Source of the DNA: Phyllobacterium sp. YR531
Lineage (GTDB): Bacteria; Pseudomonadota; Alphaproteobacteria; Rhizobiales; Rhizobiaceae
DNA length: 64,000 nucleotides
NCBI RefSeq assembly: GCF_000282595.1
Contig: NZ_AKIZ01000014.1
Span: 272,088 to 336,087 of the forward strand
Reading direction: 5' to 3'
Positions 54,921 to 63,890 of the stretch are shown piece by piece. A model generated the notes under the pieces. It saw nothing but the letters and a program-made list of their open reading frames with translations. It made no database searches and was not told the DNA's origin. How positions within the stretch are numbered: position 1 is the stretch's first letter; every line of letters starts with the position of its first letter. Position numbers and translations under genes: made by a program.

Positions 54921-55024
54921 TTTTTATTTGTAATGACCTCGTCCCTGACGAACAGAGCATGCTCCACATCGTGGTTTTGTGCAGCTTATTGCCAACATTG
55001 GATATTGCCCAAGATTCGTCTTGC

Positions 55025-55762
55025 TTAAGCGATACCAAGCCTGTCGGCGCGCGATCCACCCTTGTATTCGCTCCAGGCTTGTTTGAGAATCTGCAATGCT
55101 GATGTGAGAAAAATACCTGCCATTAGCGCTGCCACGGCAAGGTCGGGCCAAGCCATTGAAGTTCCCCAGACTCCGAGTGCCGCCGCCATCACGACAACAT
55201 TGCCAATGGCATCGTTTCGGGAACATAACCATACGGATCGCACATTGGCATCGCCATCTTTGTATGGCCGCAGCAGAAAAACCGAACCCACATTTGCAGC
55301 AAGTGCCAGAAAGCCAATGGCGCCCATTACCTCTGCGCTCGGTAACCCCAGTACCAGAATTTGATAAACAGTAGAACCAAAGACCCACAAGGCCATGAGA
55401 AACAGCGATAGACCCTTGAACAGGGCTGCTGTTGCACGAATTCGAAGGCTGGCTCCGATAACAGCCAGACTTAATCCATATGTGACCGTATCGGCGAGAA
55501 AGTCCAAAGCATCGGCTTTCAATGCCTGTGAACCTGCCATTTGGCCAGCGATCATTTCTGTAAAGAACATTGCACCATTAATGCCAATGACAGCCCAAAG
55601 AATTCGCTTATACCGAGGGTCTACGCCATCGAAAACCGGCACGCCACCAGAGCAGCACGTATCGTTGATTTCTTTTACGCCGTTCACTGTACCTGACGGA
55701 AGAGTGAGTAGGGGTGGTGTACAAGTGTCCCCGGCTTCGTGCTTGCAGCAATGCTCTGACAT
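55025..55762 (-). CDS. cation diffusion facilitator-type metal exporter
   Basis: A 245-residue inner-membrane protein, probably exporting a heavy metal (cadmium, zinc, cobalt or lead). The cytoplasmic N-terminus is cysteine-rich (EHCCKHEAGDTC, DTCCSGG), suggesting metal capture. Membrane segments follow, with CDF-like acidic motifs ADALDFLAD and SRNDAIGN. It lacks the long C-terminal cytoplasmic domain of CzcD, so it is a compact type often paired with CadR regulators. The ATG has GGAGC upstream and diverges from the MerR gene across a MerR-type operator. Confidence 0.82.
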   Translation of the reverse strand: MSEHCCKHEAGDTCTPPLLTLPSGTVNGVKEINDTCCSGGVPVFDGVDPRYKRILWAVIGINGAMFFTEMIAGQMAGSQALKADALDFLADTVTYGLSLAVIGASLRIRATAALFKGLSLFLMALWVFGSTVYQILVLGLPSAEVMGAIGFLALAANVGSVFLLRPYKDGDANVRSVWLCSRNDAIGNVVVMAAALGVWGTSMAWPDLAVAALMAGIFLTSALQILKQAWSEYKGGSRADRLGIA

Positions 55763-55791
55763 AAGATGCTCCTTTTGTCAGCGGACGCTAC

Positions 55792-55812
55792 ACCCTATAG
55801 TGACTAGAGGTT
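55792..55812. promoter_or_regulatory. MerR-type operator/promoter
   Basis: A 21-base near-palindrome centred on 55802 (ACCCTATAGTGACTAGAGGTT) between the divergent exporter and regulator. On the minus strand it lies between TTGAAC and TAGCGT with a 19-base spacer, the overlong spacing typical of MerR-activated promoters. Confidence 0.75.
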
Positions 55813-55826
55813 CAAGGGGTATTTTC

Positions 55827-56246
55827 ATGGATTATTCAATAGGCGAGTTGGCCAAGCACACTGGTGTGAAGGTACCGACAATTCGATATTACGAACAAAT
55901 TGGACTTTTACCGCCACCCACCCGGACGGAGGGTCAACAGCGACGTTATGATAAAAAGGGGATATCGCGACTGGCTTTTATAAGACATGCCCGAGAGCTT
56001 GGATTTGAGGTTGAGGCCATCCGAACTTTGCTCTCATTGCAAGACAATCCGAACCAGTCATGCAGTACCGCAGATCGTATAGCATCGGCCCGGCTGGCGG
56101 ATGTCGAAGCCAGAATTACAAGCCTTAACTCTTTGCGATCGGAACTACAGCGTATGTTAGCTGAGTGTGCTTGCGGTCGCGTTGCAGAATGCCGGGTAAT
56201 TGAAACATTAGCCAATGAATCTCATCAACATGGTCGATTAGATTAG
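55827..56246 (+). CDS. MerR family regulator, CadR/PbrR-like
   Basis: A 139-residue metal-responsive activator. The N-terminal winged HTH (YSIGELAKHTGVKVPTIRYYEQIGLLPPPTRTEGQQRRYD), the dimerisation helix and three cysteines (in NQSCSTAD, AECACGRVAECR) resemble CadR/PbrR sensors of Cd, Pb or Zn. AAGGGG lies 7 bases before the ATG. Divergent from the exporter it presumably controls. Confidence 0.88.
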   Translation: MDYSIGELAKHTGVKVPTIRYYEQIGLLPPPTRTEGQQRRYDKKGISRLAFIRHARELGFEVEAIRTLLSLQDNPNQSCSTADRIASARLADVEARITSLNSLRSELQRMLAECACGRVAECRVIETLANESHQHGRLD

Positions 56247-56744
56247 GTATGAATATTACGGAAATTTGAGCCAGACAGCGTTCCGCATTATATGCCACAT
56301 TAGCCTCTTATTTGCTGGAAAACCAGTAAACACTGGGTCTTTGTCGGCACGGTGAAGCGACCCGTCCGTACCATTTACCACTCCCCCAGCATCGATAATT
56401 ATTGCTTTTGTTGAAGTAAGCTGGCTGTTCATTATCGGGTGCTGCCACATATCGCTTCCATTTTTGTGCCACACGCTTTCGCGAGGCCTTCAGGACGCGC
56501 ATTATTTGAACTTCGTAGCACTAGTGTTGGTCTTTTAACTGAAATTGGTCGTTACAAACGGGCGCATATCTGGCCGTTCTCCCTCTTAGGGTGACACCTA
56601 CTAAGCAAGTTATGATACCGGAGGACGTCGGAATCAATAACGTGCTTTGCCAACCAAGCTTCCCAATAATATTATACGGGTAATATTGCTATTTTGAAAA
56701 TTACCCGGATATAATTAGGGAGGGTTGAAAAGGACTTAGCAAGC
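56247..56744. other. intergenic region closing the tRNA-His insertion
   Basis: 498 bases without a convincing gene. The right copy of the tRNA-His repeat lies at 56360-56392. A short minus-strand frame (56308-56502) shows no recognisable domain. The last 200 bases are AT-rich and carry the promoter of the following hydrolase; TATAATTA is near 56708. Confidence 0.6.
56360..56392 (+). repeat. attachment-site-like direct repeat, right copy
   Basis: ACCCGTCCGTACCATT followed by TACCACTCCCCCAGCAT repeats the tRNA-His 3' end and its flank (54889-54920). The preceding bases do not form a tRNA, so this is a 3' fragment only. Confidence 0.8.
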
Positions 56745-57632
56745 ATGGCTTCGGTTTTAGTGAATGGAACTACTATTGAATATGATGCCTTTGGATCGGA
56801 AGCCAACGACCCGATAGTGCTGATTTCCGGGTTGGGGGTGCAGATGATCCGCTGGAGTTTGCCGTTCTGCAATATTTTGGCTGCACGGGGTTTTCGTGTC
56901 ATTCGTTTCGACAACAGAGATGTCGGCCTTTCAACTTACTTCGATAATGCGCCAGTTCCCGATTTGACCACCGTAGCCAAGGCCGTTGCCAGCGGCGAAA
57001 ATCCTGAGGTGCCATATACACTCGACAATATGGCAAGCGATGTTATCGGTCTTTTTGATGCCCTCGGGATAGAACAAGCGCATCTTGTTGGAAGGTCAAT
57101 GGGTGGAATGATTGCTCAACTGGTGGCTAGTAGTCATCCGGATCGCGTGCTTTCACTCGCTGTCATTATGTCCGGAACCGGTAATGCTGCTTTACCACCG
57201 TCTGCACCGGACGCGATGGCCGCATTAATGCGACCCGCACCGCACCCGTTGGACGATGAAGCTGGCTTCCTCAACCACGCAGTTGCGACAGCGCGCGTTA
57301 TTGCTAGCCCCGCTTATCCATTCGATGAGGATGCACAACGTGCGCAAGCTCTGACGGAAATCAAACGAGCATATAACCCTGCCGGATTCGGTAGGCAGCT
57401 TGCCGCCCTTGTCGCTACCGGCGACATTCGACCCCGTCTGCATGGCATTACGGCCGCAACCGTTGTTGTGCATGGATCTGCCGATAAATTAGTCCCGCCG
57501 GAAGCAGGCAGGGATATTGCAGCAAACATCAAGGATGCTGAACTCATGATAATGGAGGGGATGGGCCATGATCTTCCTCCTGAACTGTATAATGTCGTGG
57601 TGACAGCAATTGTGGAAAATGCTCGCCGTTAA
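56745..57632 (+). CDS. alpha/beta hydrolase
   Basis: A 295-residue soluble alpha/beta hydrolase. The nucleophile elbow GRSMGG (S118), the oxyanion region ISGLGVQMIRW and the catalytic His in MEGMGHDLPPE are visible, and the acid is likely in VHGSADKLVPPE. Resembles the haloperoxidase/esterase-like group that also includes PHA or lactone hydrolases. AAGGA precedes the ATG. Convergent with, and overlapping by 4 bases, the next esterase gene. Substrate unknown. Confidence 0.87.
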   Translation: MASVLVNGTTIEYDAFGSEANDPIVLISGLGVQMIRWSLPFCNILAARGFRVIRFDNRDVGLSTYFDNAPVPDLTTVAKAVASGENPEVPYTLDNMASDVIGLFDALGIEQAHLVGRSMGGMIAQLVASSHPDRVLSLAVIMSGTGNAALPPSAPDAMAALMRPAPHPLDDEAGFLNHAVATARVIASPAYPFDEDAQRAQALTEIKRAYNPAGFGRQLAALVATGDIRPRLHGITAATVVVHGSADKLVPPEAGRDIAANIKDAELMIMEGMGHDLPPELYNVVVTAIVENARR

Positions 57633-58651
57633 AGGCGGGTGGCGTTCAAATGGCGTTTGACGAAGTTCCTGATTTCAACCAACAGTTCAGCATCCTCAGG
57701 GGTTCCACCGGTGAATCCGCCATGCGGCATCGCCTCGAAAACATGCAGTTCGGCGGATACGCCGACACGTCGCAGTGAACGGTGCATCCGAACGGCGTTG
57801 GACAAGAAAAGATCCCGGGTCCCGGTCTGCAGGAAAGTGGGCGGGAAACCGTCAAAGTCTCCAAACAGAGGCGACACGTACGGGTCGGTAAGATCGGCTC
57901 CGCCTGCATAGAGAAGATTGGGTTGCATGAGCGATATCGGCAGCATTGCGTCGATCATCGTATTGACCTGAAAGCTATCACCGGATTCTGTGAGGTCTAC
58001 TTCAGGCGATAAAAGGATCAGCGCCGCTGGAAACGGCAGACCTTCGTCTCTTGCCCGTAGCAGCATGGCAACGGCGAGGTTTCCCCCGGCCGAGCGGCCA
58101 CCGATAATGACGTTGCCGGATTCATGGCGATCCAGCACATAGCGATAAGCAGCCAGACAATCATCAAGCGCGGCGGGGTGGCAATGCTCAGGCGGCATCC
58201 GGTAATCTATGCTGAAGCAACGTATTCCCAGCTGATCCGCCTGCATCTGCGCACCGACCCGGCAGGCCTCTCCGCCGCCAAACACAAAAGCGCCGCCATG
58301 GAGTTCGATATAGGCGAGTTCTGTATTGAAAGGCTCAGCAGGAGTCGCGATGTGAATAACTGCATCCCCGGTTTTCACCGTTTCCACGCTTGAGCGAAGA
58401 GTGGGGGCGAGCTGCTCGGCAAGTGCGGTGTAGTAGCGCCCGGTAGCCTCCTTGACAGCCAGCCAGCCGTCATGGTCATCAATTGCAGGCATGGTATGCA
58501 GCGAATTCAGCGGCACGCCGTCTTCATTAACGAGACGGCGCAAGACAGCCTGCGCCTCCGGGCTGATCGACTGCGGAAATGGCAGCATCCTGGCGTTGAT
58601 TTTGATGCCCACTTCTTTGTCGTCCATTTTAATCCACTCCGTCATGGCCAT
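57629..58651 (-). CDS. alpha/beta hydrolase, acetyl-esterase (HSL-like) family
   Basis: A 340-residue esterase of the hormone-sensitive-lipase-like family. The oxyanion motif HGG (118-120) in ELHGGAFVFGGG, the nucleophile S187 in GRSAGGNLA and the catalytic Asp/His region (LQTGTRDLFL, MPHGGF) are intact. The N-terminal about 90 residues form a cap. GGAG lies 8 bases before the ATG. Acts on short-chain esters by family. Confidence 0.9.
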   Translation of the reverse strand: MAMTEWIKMDDKEVGIKINARMLPFPQSISPEAQAVLRRLVNEDGVPLNSLHTMPAIDDHDGWLAVKEATGRYYTALAEQLAPTLRSSVETVKTGDAVIHIATPAEPFNTELAYIELHGGAFVFGGGEACRVGAQMQADQLGIRCFSIDYRMPPEHCHPAALDDCLAAYRYVLDRHESGNVIIGGRSAGGNLAVAMLLRARDEGLPFPAALILLSPEVDLTESGDSFQVNTMIDAMLPISLMQPNLLYAGGADLTDPYVSPLFGDFDGFPPTFLQTGTRDLFLSNAVRMHRSLRRVGVSAELHVFEAMPHGGFTGGTPEDAELLVEIRNFVKRHLNATRL

Positions 58652-58795
58652 GTATTCACTCCGCAGCCCTTGCCGGTGGAGTTCAGGCGCAGCATTGGCC
58701 AGAAATATTGTCAGCGGTGTGACGCGGGTGAACGTGAAAACACGCGCAATATCTAAGCTCCAACTTCAGCGAGATCGTTGAATAGGCCAAGAGCT

Positions 58796-59356
58796 TTAGT
58801 CCGCGCGATCTTTCCAATCACTTCGTAGCAATGTCGTTACATGCTCTATCGTTTGCCTTCCATCAGCCATGCAACGGGCGGGAACTTCGCCAGTGCGGCG
58901 ATACCCTAATTTATGCTGCATCGTCCAGGAGTTCTCGTTGCCGTCGAAGTAACCATTGACCAGCTTTGTCAGGCCCAGTGCGCCAAAAGCAAACCGGATT
59001 TTTGCTTCAAATGCTTCGCGTCCATAGCCGCGCCCCTGATATGGCTTGGCTATCCAGATTCCACCACCAGCCGTCCCCAGCTTCCAGTCAATCTTGTTGA
59101 GACTGACCCCACCGATCACCGTTCGCTCCGGCTTGAGTTCAATCGCAAATTCATATGCAATGGGTCGGTCGGTTGTGCTTGAAATTTCCTGGCACCTCTT
59201 CACCCAATTTTGGGCGTGCGACATTGAATAGGGGTGAGGGACGAACGCCAGCCACTTTGCCAGCTCGAGATCGTTCAAGCCTCGGCTGAGTTGTTCAATG
59301 TCCTGGTCCGCCCAAGGCCGCAGCGTAAGGCGCGAAGTTTCGATTTTTACACCCAT
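58796..59356 (-). CDS. GNAT family N-acetyltransferase (RimJ/RimL type)
   Basis: A 186-residue acetyltransferase: ETSRLTLRPWADQDIEQLSRGL, GGGIWIAKPYQGRGYGREAFEAKIRFAF (acetyl-CoA pyrophosphate loop QGRGYG) and NENSWTMQHKLGYRRTGEV are the typical RimJ-like blocks. It probably acetylates a protein N-terminus or small amine; target unknown. It follows the haloacid dehalogenase gene by 15 bases on the same strand. Confidence 0.9.
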   Translation of the reverse strand: MGVKIETSRLTLRPWADQDIEQLSRGLNDLELAKWLAFVPHPYSMSHAQNWVKRCQEISSTTDRPIAYEFAIELKPERTVIGGVSLNKIDWKLGTAGGGIWIAKPYQGRGYGREAFEAKIRFAFGALGLTKLVNGYFDGNENSWTMQHKLGYRRTGEVPARCMADGRQTIEHVTTLLRSDWKDRAD

Positions 59357-59371
59357 GAATTGCCGCCTTTT

Positions 59372-60103
59372 CTATGTACCAAGCTTGGCCGCAAGATCAT
59401 CGATAGTGTCGGCAATGACATCCCATTCCTGCGTTGGACAGAGATCGGTTTTCTGGTTGGGGCCATGATCGGTGGGACGTAAAACAAACGCCGTGCGCAG
59501 GCCACATTTGCGTGCCGCTGCAAGGTCATCATTATGCGCGGCAACCAGACAGATTTCCTCCGGGCGCATTGCCAGAATATCTGCGGTTCTGAGATAAGCT
59601 TCCGGCATGGGCTTGTATATCCCTGCGACCTCTGCCCCGAGGATCGCATCCCAAGGCAAGCCGGCGCGCTTCGCCATATTGATCATCAGAATGATGTTGC
59701 CGTTGGAAAGCGGTGCAACGATGAACCGCTTCTTTAAACGCTGGATGCCCTGCACGGAGTCTGGCCAAGGGTCCAGCCTGTGCCATGCGCGATTAAGTTC
59801 ATCGAGTTCGGAATGCGGTATCGCCGCAGCGTCAATGCCGAGTTTCTCAAGCACCTTATCCAGATTTTCACGATGCAAAATGTCGAGCCGTACAAAAGGA
59901 CGGCGCCCGCTATTAACCTCTGCCATTGCCGGGGCATAAAAATCCCGCCAGCAATCGGCGAAATCATCCGGATTGATATCCTGGCGATTATGGCGCGTCA
60001 GAAAGGCTGCGGCTTCACGCGATACGCCGGTGCGCCAGTCAACAACCGTCCCGAATACGTCGAAGATAACGGCTTTTACATCCTTGAGTTGCTCAACGCT
60101 CAT
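59372..60103 (-). CDS. haloacid dehalogenase, type II
   Basis: A 243-residue HAD-superfamily enzyme of the L-2-haloacid dehalogenase group. Motif I VIFDVFGTVVDW with nucleophile D15, motif II PLSNGN, the motif III Lys in AGIYKPMPEAY and motif IV AAHNDDLAAARKCGL are present. GGAGG precedes the ATG. It may dehalogenate 2-haloacids or act on another small substrate. Between the AbrB-type permease and the GNAT gene in a minus-strand series. Confidence 0.9.
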   Translation of the reverse strand: MSVEQLKDVKAVIFDVFGTVVDWRTGVSREAAAFLTRHNRQDINPDDFADCWRDFYAPAMAEVNSGRRPFVRLDILHRENLDKVLEKLGIDAAAIPHSELDELNRAWHRLDPWPDSVQGIQRLKKRFIVAPLSNGNIILMINMAKRAGLPWDAILGAEVAGIYKPMPEAYLRTADILAMRPEEICLVAAHNDDLAAARKCGLRTAFVLRPTDHGPNQKTDLCPTQEWDVIADTIDDLAAKLGT

Positions 60104-60120
60104 TTGTTGCCTCCGGTCTT

Positions 60121-61200
60121 TTACAGATCATTTCTGCCCGCCAGTCCTGTCCGCTTTGCGATGAAGCGGGCGATGGCCGGGCCAGTTATCAGCACAATAA
60201 GAAAGCGGGCCGTCTGCATTGCCATGACGAATGGCAAATCCACGTCGCTGGATGCGGCAATGATGGCGATGGAATCCGCGCCGCCCGGACTGGTGGCAAG
60301 ATAGGCGGTTAATGGGTCAACATCGGCAAAATAAACCAGCAGCGCCGCGATACCACCGCAGATTGTTATAAGCGTCAATATTGATGCAACCACGCGGGGC
60401 AGGGCACGCGCGGCATGAACGAGGATCGGACGTGTAAAGCGGGAGCCGATGTTCCAACCGATCAGCGCGTAACTTGCCGCCAGCAGCCAAGGCGGCAGCA
60501 CAATCGTCATCAGTCCGGTATTATGCAAGATTACCCCGAGGATCATTGGCACCAGCATTGGTCCGGCCGGAATTCGCAAGCGGACCGCCAACCAGCTTCC
60601 GCCCACGATCAGCAGCAATGTCTGCCCGAAACCGATCCAGTCCAACGGCGGAAACCAGATGAACTCTGGTGCTGCGGCAACGGGCCCTGTTACCCAGATG
60701 CGGGATACCAGCGATGCCACGACAGCGACGAAGACAACACGCAGATATTGCATGAATGCGACAAGGCGGATGTCCGCACCATATGCCTCGGCCATCAAGG
60801 TCATGGCTGCTGCTGCTCCCGGCGATGAGCCCCAAACAGCGGTTGTACCCGGTAGCACCTGCCAGCGTGCCAGAAACCAGCCAAGCGTATTGCTGGCAAG
60901 AATCACAGAGGCGATTACAATCAGAAATATCGGCCAGTCATGCACCATTTCCGTGAGGGTGGAAGGCTCAATACTATGGGCGATGAGGCAGCCGATAACA
61001 CCTTGAGACACGACGAAGGGTCGCACCGGAACACGCACCACGCCTTCGGCAGCCGCAACAGCAATTGCCGCCGCCATTGGTCCCAAAAGCAGTGCAGCGG
61101 GCAGGCGCATTGCCTGAAAAATCACAAAGAAAAGCAGGGAAAGCGCGAGAAGGATCAGCCACTGCAACCCCAGCGAGCGGTTGCCTAAATTCATTCGCAT
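60121..61200 (-). CDS. AbrB family membrane protein (PF05145)
   Basis: A 359-residue inner-membrane protein with about 10 hydrophobic segments and the internally duplicated AbrB pattern: LPAALLLGPMAAAIAVA with GSSPGAAAAMTLMAEAYGADIRLVAFMQYLRV in the first half, and IPAGPMLVPMILGVILHN with SPGGADSIAIIAASSDVDLPFVMAMQTARF in the second. Often annotated 'ammonia monooxygenase', though unrelated to that enzyme. Function not established. The HAD gene starts 17 bases after its stop, so they are likely co-transcribed. Confidence 0.87.
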   Translation of the reverse strand: MRMNLGNRSLGLQWLILLALSLLFFVIFQAMRLPAALLLGPMAAAIAVAAAEGVVRVPVRPFVVSQGVIGCLIAHSIEPSTLTEMVHDWPIFLIVIASVILASNTLGWFLARWQVLPGTTAVWGSSPGAAAAMTLMAEAYGADIRLVAFMQYLRVVFVAVVASLVSRIWVTGPVAAAPEFIWFPPLDWIGFGQTLLLIVGGSWLAVRLRIPAGPMLVPMILGVILHNTGLMTIVLPPWLLAASYALIGWNIGSRFTRPILVHAARALPRVVASILTLITICGGIAALLVYFADVDPLTAYLATSPGGADSIAIIAASSDVDLPFVMAMQTARFLIVLITGPAIARFIAKRTGLAGRNDL

Positions 61201-61709
61201 TGTCTGTCGGTCCCGCACTATGTTCGGAACAATAGAATAAGCCTCTGACCGCCGTCGTCCACCCCTGAACCGCATTCATATTAGACTAATTGAGACTTTA
61301 GAAATGACTGGAAAGTGATATAGTCAGCCTTGGAGTGGGGCGAACTCTCGTCCGCCCCTTTCCTCATTTCGTAAAGTGAACCCGGATCGTGAGTGACCAG
61401 CTCGTCCGGGTTCTTTTTACGATGAGGGTAATGCTAAGCGGTTTTCGCCACATAGCTTACCTCCAAGTTTAAGGGCAAGGCTGATGCCGCAGTCAAGGAA
61501 GCCTATCTCCCCTGATGCGCCGGCTGGCTCGACGCTGCTGCTTCTGCCCCAAAACTGAATAAGCCATTGATTCATCGCTCGAAAATGCGCGGGCTGCAAC
61601 GAATGCAGGGTTGTATTCAGTCAAGGCTGTCGGTTGAGCAGTTGCGTCAGGTGACACGACGGTAATCATACTGTTTGCGGGTCTTCCTGTTTCATGGCAA
61701 TGAAAAGCC
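61201..61709. other. intergenic region between the AbrB-type permease and a two-component system
   Basis: 509 bases without a recognised protein gene. The middle (61310-61420) contains two hairpins ending in a terminator, annotated separately as a candidate small RNA. The rest shows no repeat or ORF I would support. Confidence 0.5.
61310..61420 (+). ncRNA. candidate small RNA with terminator
   Basis: A hairpin GGGGCG/CGCCCC (61337-61358) is followed 20 bases later by AACCCGGA/TCCGGGTT (61379-61412) and CTTTTT. No ORF precedes the terminator on the + strand for over 400 bases, so something non-coding must be transcribed up to it. The 5' end is a guess. I do not recognise the family. Confidence 0.45.
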
Positions 61710-62387
61710 ATGCGTATATTGCTGGTTGAAGACACGCACGATGTGGGGGAAGCGATCGCCAAACGCTTCGAGGCGACAGGCCATGCTGTCGATTGGGAAA
61801 CCAATGGCCGCAGTGCGGCGGAAATAATCGATTTCACCGAGTATGCGCTGATCATTCTCGATGTCATGCTGCCCGGTATGGATGGCTTTGAAATACTCAA
61901 ATCAATTCGTAAGTCCGGCAATGCCGTTCCGGTGCTGATCCTGACGGCGCGGTCGGAAATTGATGATCGCGTCAGCGCGCTTGATCTTGGTGCCGATGAT
62001 TATCTGGTAAAGCCTTTCGATTTTCGCGAGCTGGAAGCACGAGCGCGTGTTTTGATGCGGCGACATAGCGGCGGTGAGGCGACCAATCTTATCAAGTGCG
62101 GTGATATTGCCGTGGATCGCGCCACGCGTTCGGTGCATGTGGGACAACGCGAAATCCAGTTGAAACGGCGGGAACTCACACTGCTTGAAGTGCTTGTCGC
62201 ACGGCCAGGCCGCGTTTTCAGCAAGGATGAGCTGCTCGACCAGCTCTTCGGCTTTGAAGAAGCTGCCAATGCCAATGCCATCGAGCTTTATGTGGGCCGC
62301 CTGCGCAAAAAGCTTGAAGGCGCGAAAGCCCACATCGTGACGGTGCGCGGTCTGGGTTATCAGCTGGTGTCCGGCGATGCATCCTGA
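61710..62387 (+). CDS. OmpR-family response regulator (TctD-like)
   Basis: A 225-residue regulator. The receiver domain has acidic pocket E7/D8, phospho-acceptor D51 in ILDVMLPGMDG, T79-region LTARSE and K101-region LVKPFDF. The C-terminal winged helix (about 130-222) ends YVGRLRKKLEGAKAHIVTVRGLGYQL. Similar to TctD regulators of carboxylate uptake. The kinase gene starts inside its last codons (11-base overlap), so the pair is translationally coupled. Confidence 0.93.
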   Translation: MRILLVEDTHDVGEAIAKRFEATGHAVDWETNGRSAAEIIDFTEYALIILDVMLPGMDGFEILKSIRKSGNAVPVLILTARSEIDDRVSALDLGADDYLVKPFDFRELEARARVLMRRHSGGEATNLIKCGDIAVDRATRSVHVGQREIQLKRRELTLLEVLVARPGRVFSKDELLDQLFGFEEAANANAIELYVGRLRKKLEGAKAHIVTVRGLGYQLVSGDAS

Positions 62388-63765
62388 ACCCTCTGCACAT
62401 CAGCCCTCGCTGTTTGCCCGTCTCGCACGGCGTATTTCGCTGGTGCTTGGCATTGGTGCAGCCTTGCTGGTCAGTGCCGCCTGGTATTATGCCGATACCG
62501 CCGCAGACAAGGCCTATGACCGCCTGCTTGTGGGCGCGGCATTGCAAATGGCGGAAAGCCTTGCCGTAGAAGATGGCAAGCTCAGCGTCCGCCTGCCGGC
62601 CTCAGCCTTTGAGTTGCTCGGGTTAGCAGATCGTGACCGGATATTTTACCGCGTCATCGATACCAATGGCCGGACCCTGACAGGATATGACGATCTGCAG
62701 GACCCGAGCCCGCCGGAAGGCAATAGCGATGCGATGCGTGTCGAGGAGGGCACTTATAAGGGTGAGGATGTTCGTATCACCCGCGCCACCCGGGTTCTGG
62801 CCGATCCCGCTGTTACGGGCCGGGCCTATGTGATCGTCGCCCAGACCAATGAAGCGCGCTCAGCTTTGACCCGTGAGCTCACTTTGCGCGCAACCATTCT
62901 AGTCATCGTCATGAGCTTGCTGGCATTTGCGGGCGCCATGCTGGCCATCCGTTATGCGTTACAGCCCGTGGAGCATCTGGGCACAGCGGTACGCCGCCGC
63001 GATCCGCACGATCTGACTCCGGTTTCGGTGAATGTCCCTCGCGAACTTGATCCTTTCGTCGGATCGATCAATCATTTCATGGGCCGCCTCGGCGAGCGAG
63101 TGGATCTGCTGCAGCGCTTTATCGCTGATGCCGCACATCAGATACGCACGCCGCTGACGGCACTGACAGCCCAGATTGATTTGCTCGGCTCGGGCAAGAT
63201 GAGCAAAGCCGATCGGCAGCACTTTGATCGAGTCAAGGAGCGGACCGGAGAGCTATCGCGTCTGACAAACCAGTTGCTTAGCCACGCCATGGTCATACAC
63301 CGTGCGGATTCTGTGCAACTTGAACCGATAAGCCTTGTCGATGTAGCGCGCCGCGCCTGGCGCGCCGCGGTCCCGATTACTGTCGACCCGGATATAGTGG
63401 TATCTTTCGAAGCTCCTGAGGACAGGCCGTTTGTCCTTGGAGATGCGGTCAGCTTGCGGGAAGCTATTGTCAACGTGATTGACAATGCGCTTCGGCACGG
63501 TGCGCGACATCGGCTGGAGGTGCGCGTCAGCGCTGGTGAAACGCAGGCTCTGGTCGAGGTGGAAGATGATGGTCCGGGTATTCCGCCCGAAGGCTGGGAA
63601 AAAGCCATGCAGCGCTTCTCTACCTCCAAATCGCATGAAGGCAGTTCCGGTCTTGGTTTTGCCATAGCGCAGGAAGTGGCCAAGGCTCATGGCGGAAGTC
63701 TGAGCTTCCGCCCCCGTAACGAACGGGGCTTCGTTGTGGTCCTCACCCTGCCGCTCTATTGCTAG
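62377..63765 (+). CDS. sensor histidine kinase (TctE-like)
   Basis: A 462-residue membrane kinase. An N-terminal TM (about 22-42) is followed by a periplasmic sensor of the 2CSK_N type (about 45-175), a second TM (about 180-200) and HAMP. HisKA has the phospho-acceptor H254 in ADAAHQIRTPLTAL, and HATPase has N, G1 (VEDDGPGIPPE) and G2 (GSSGLGFAIAQEV) boxes. It presumably senses an extracellular carboxylate as TctE does; no transporter is adjacent, so the stimulus is unknown. Confidence 0.93.
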   Translation: MHPEPSAHQPSLFARLARRISLVLGIGAALLVSAAWYYADTAADKAYDRLLVGAALQMAESLAVEDGKLSVRLPASAFELLGLADRDRIFYRVIDTNGRTLTGYDDLQDPSPPEGNSDAMRVEEGTYKGEDVRITRATRVLADPAVTGRAYVIVAQTNEARSALTRELTLRATILVIVMSLLAFAGAMLAIRYALQPVEHLGTAVRRRDPHDLTPVSVNVPRELDPFVGSINHFMGRLGERVDLLQRFIADAAHQIRTPLTALTAQIDLLGSGKMSKADRQHFDRVKERTGELSRLTNQLLSHAMVIHRADSVQLEPISLVDVARRAWRAAVPITVDPDIVVSFEAPEDRPFVLGDAVSLREAIVNVIDNALRHGARHRLEVRVSAGETQALVEVEDDGPGIPPEGWEKAMQRFSTSKSHEGSSGLGFAIAQEVAKAHGGSLSFRPRNERGFVVVLTLPLYC

Positions 63766-63810
63766 GGTCCGAACCTAGGCACCGGCTGCCGACCAGCAGT
63801 GACTATCACT

Positions 63811-63845
63811 GCACTTAAAAAGACAGGCCCAGAAGGGCCTGCAAG
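63811..63845 (-). terminator. Rho-independent terminator
   Basis: CAGGCCC/GGGCCTG with loop TTCT read on the minus strand, followed by TCTTTTTAAG. It lies 46 bases after the stop of the autotransporter gene entering from the right edge. Confidence 0.85.
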
Positions 63846-63890
63846 TTTCCGCAGAGGGGAAACATTTCTGCGGTTGGGACGGATGGTTTG

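Noticed and set aside
56308..56502. Short minus-strand frame near the right attachment repeat as an integrase remnant
   Set aside because: It is basic but shows none of the tyrosine recombinase motifs (R-H-R-Y), so calling it an integrase fragment is not supported.
60121..61200. Ammonia monooxygenase
   Set aside because: That label is often attached to AbrB-family membrane proteins, but no catalytic features of ammonia monooxygenase are present.
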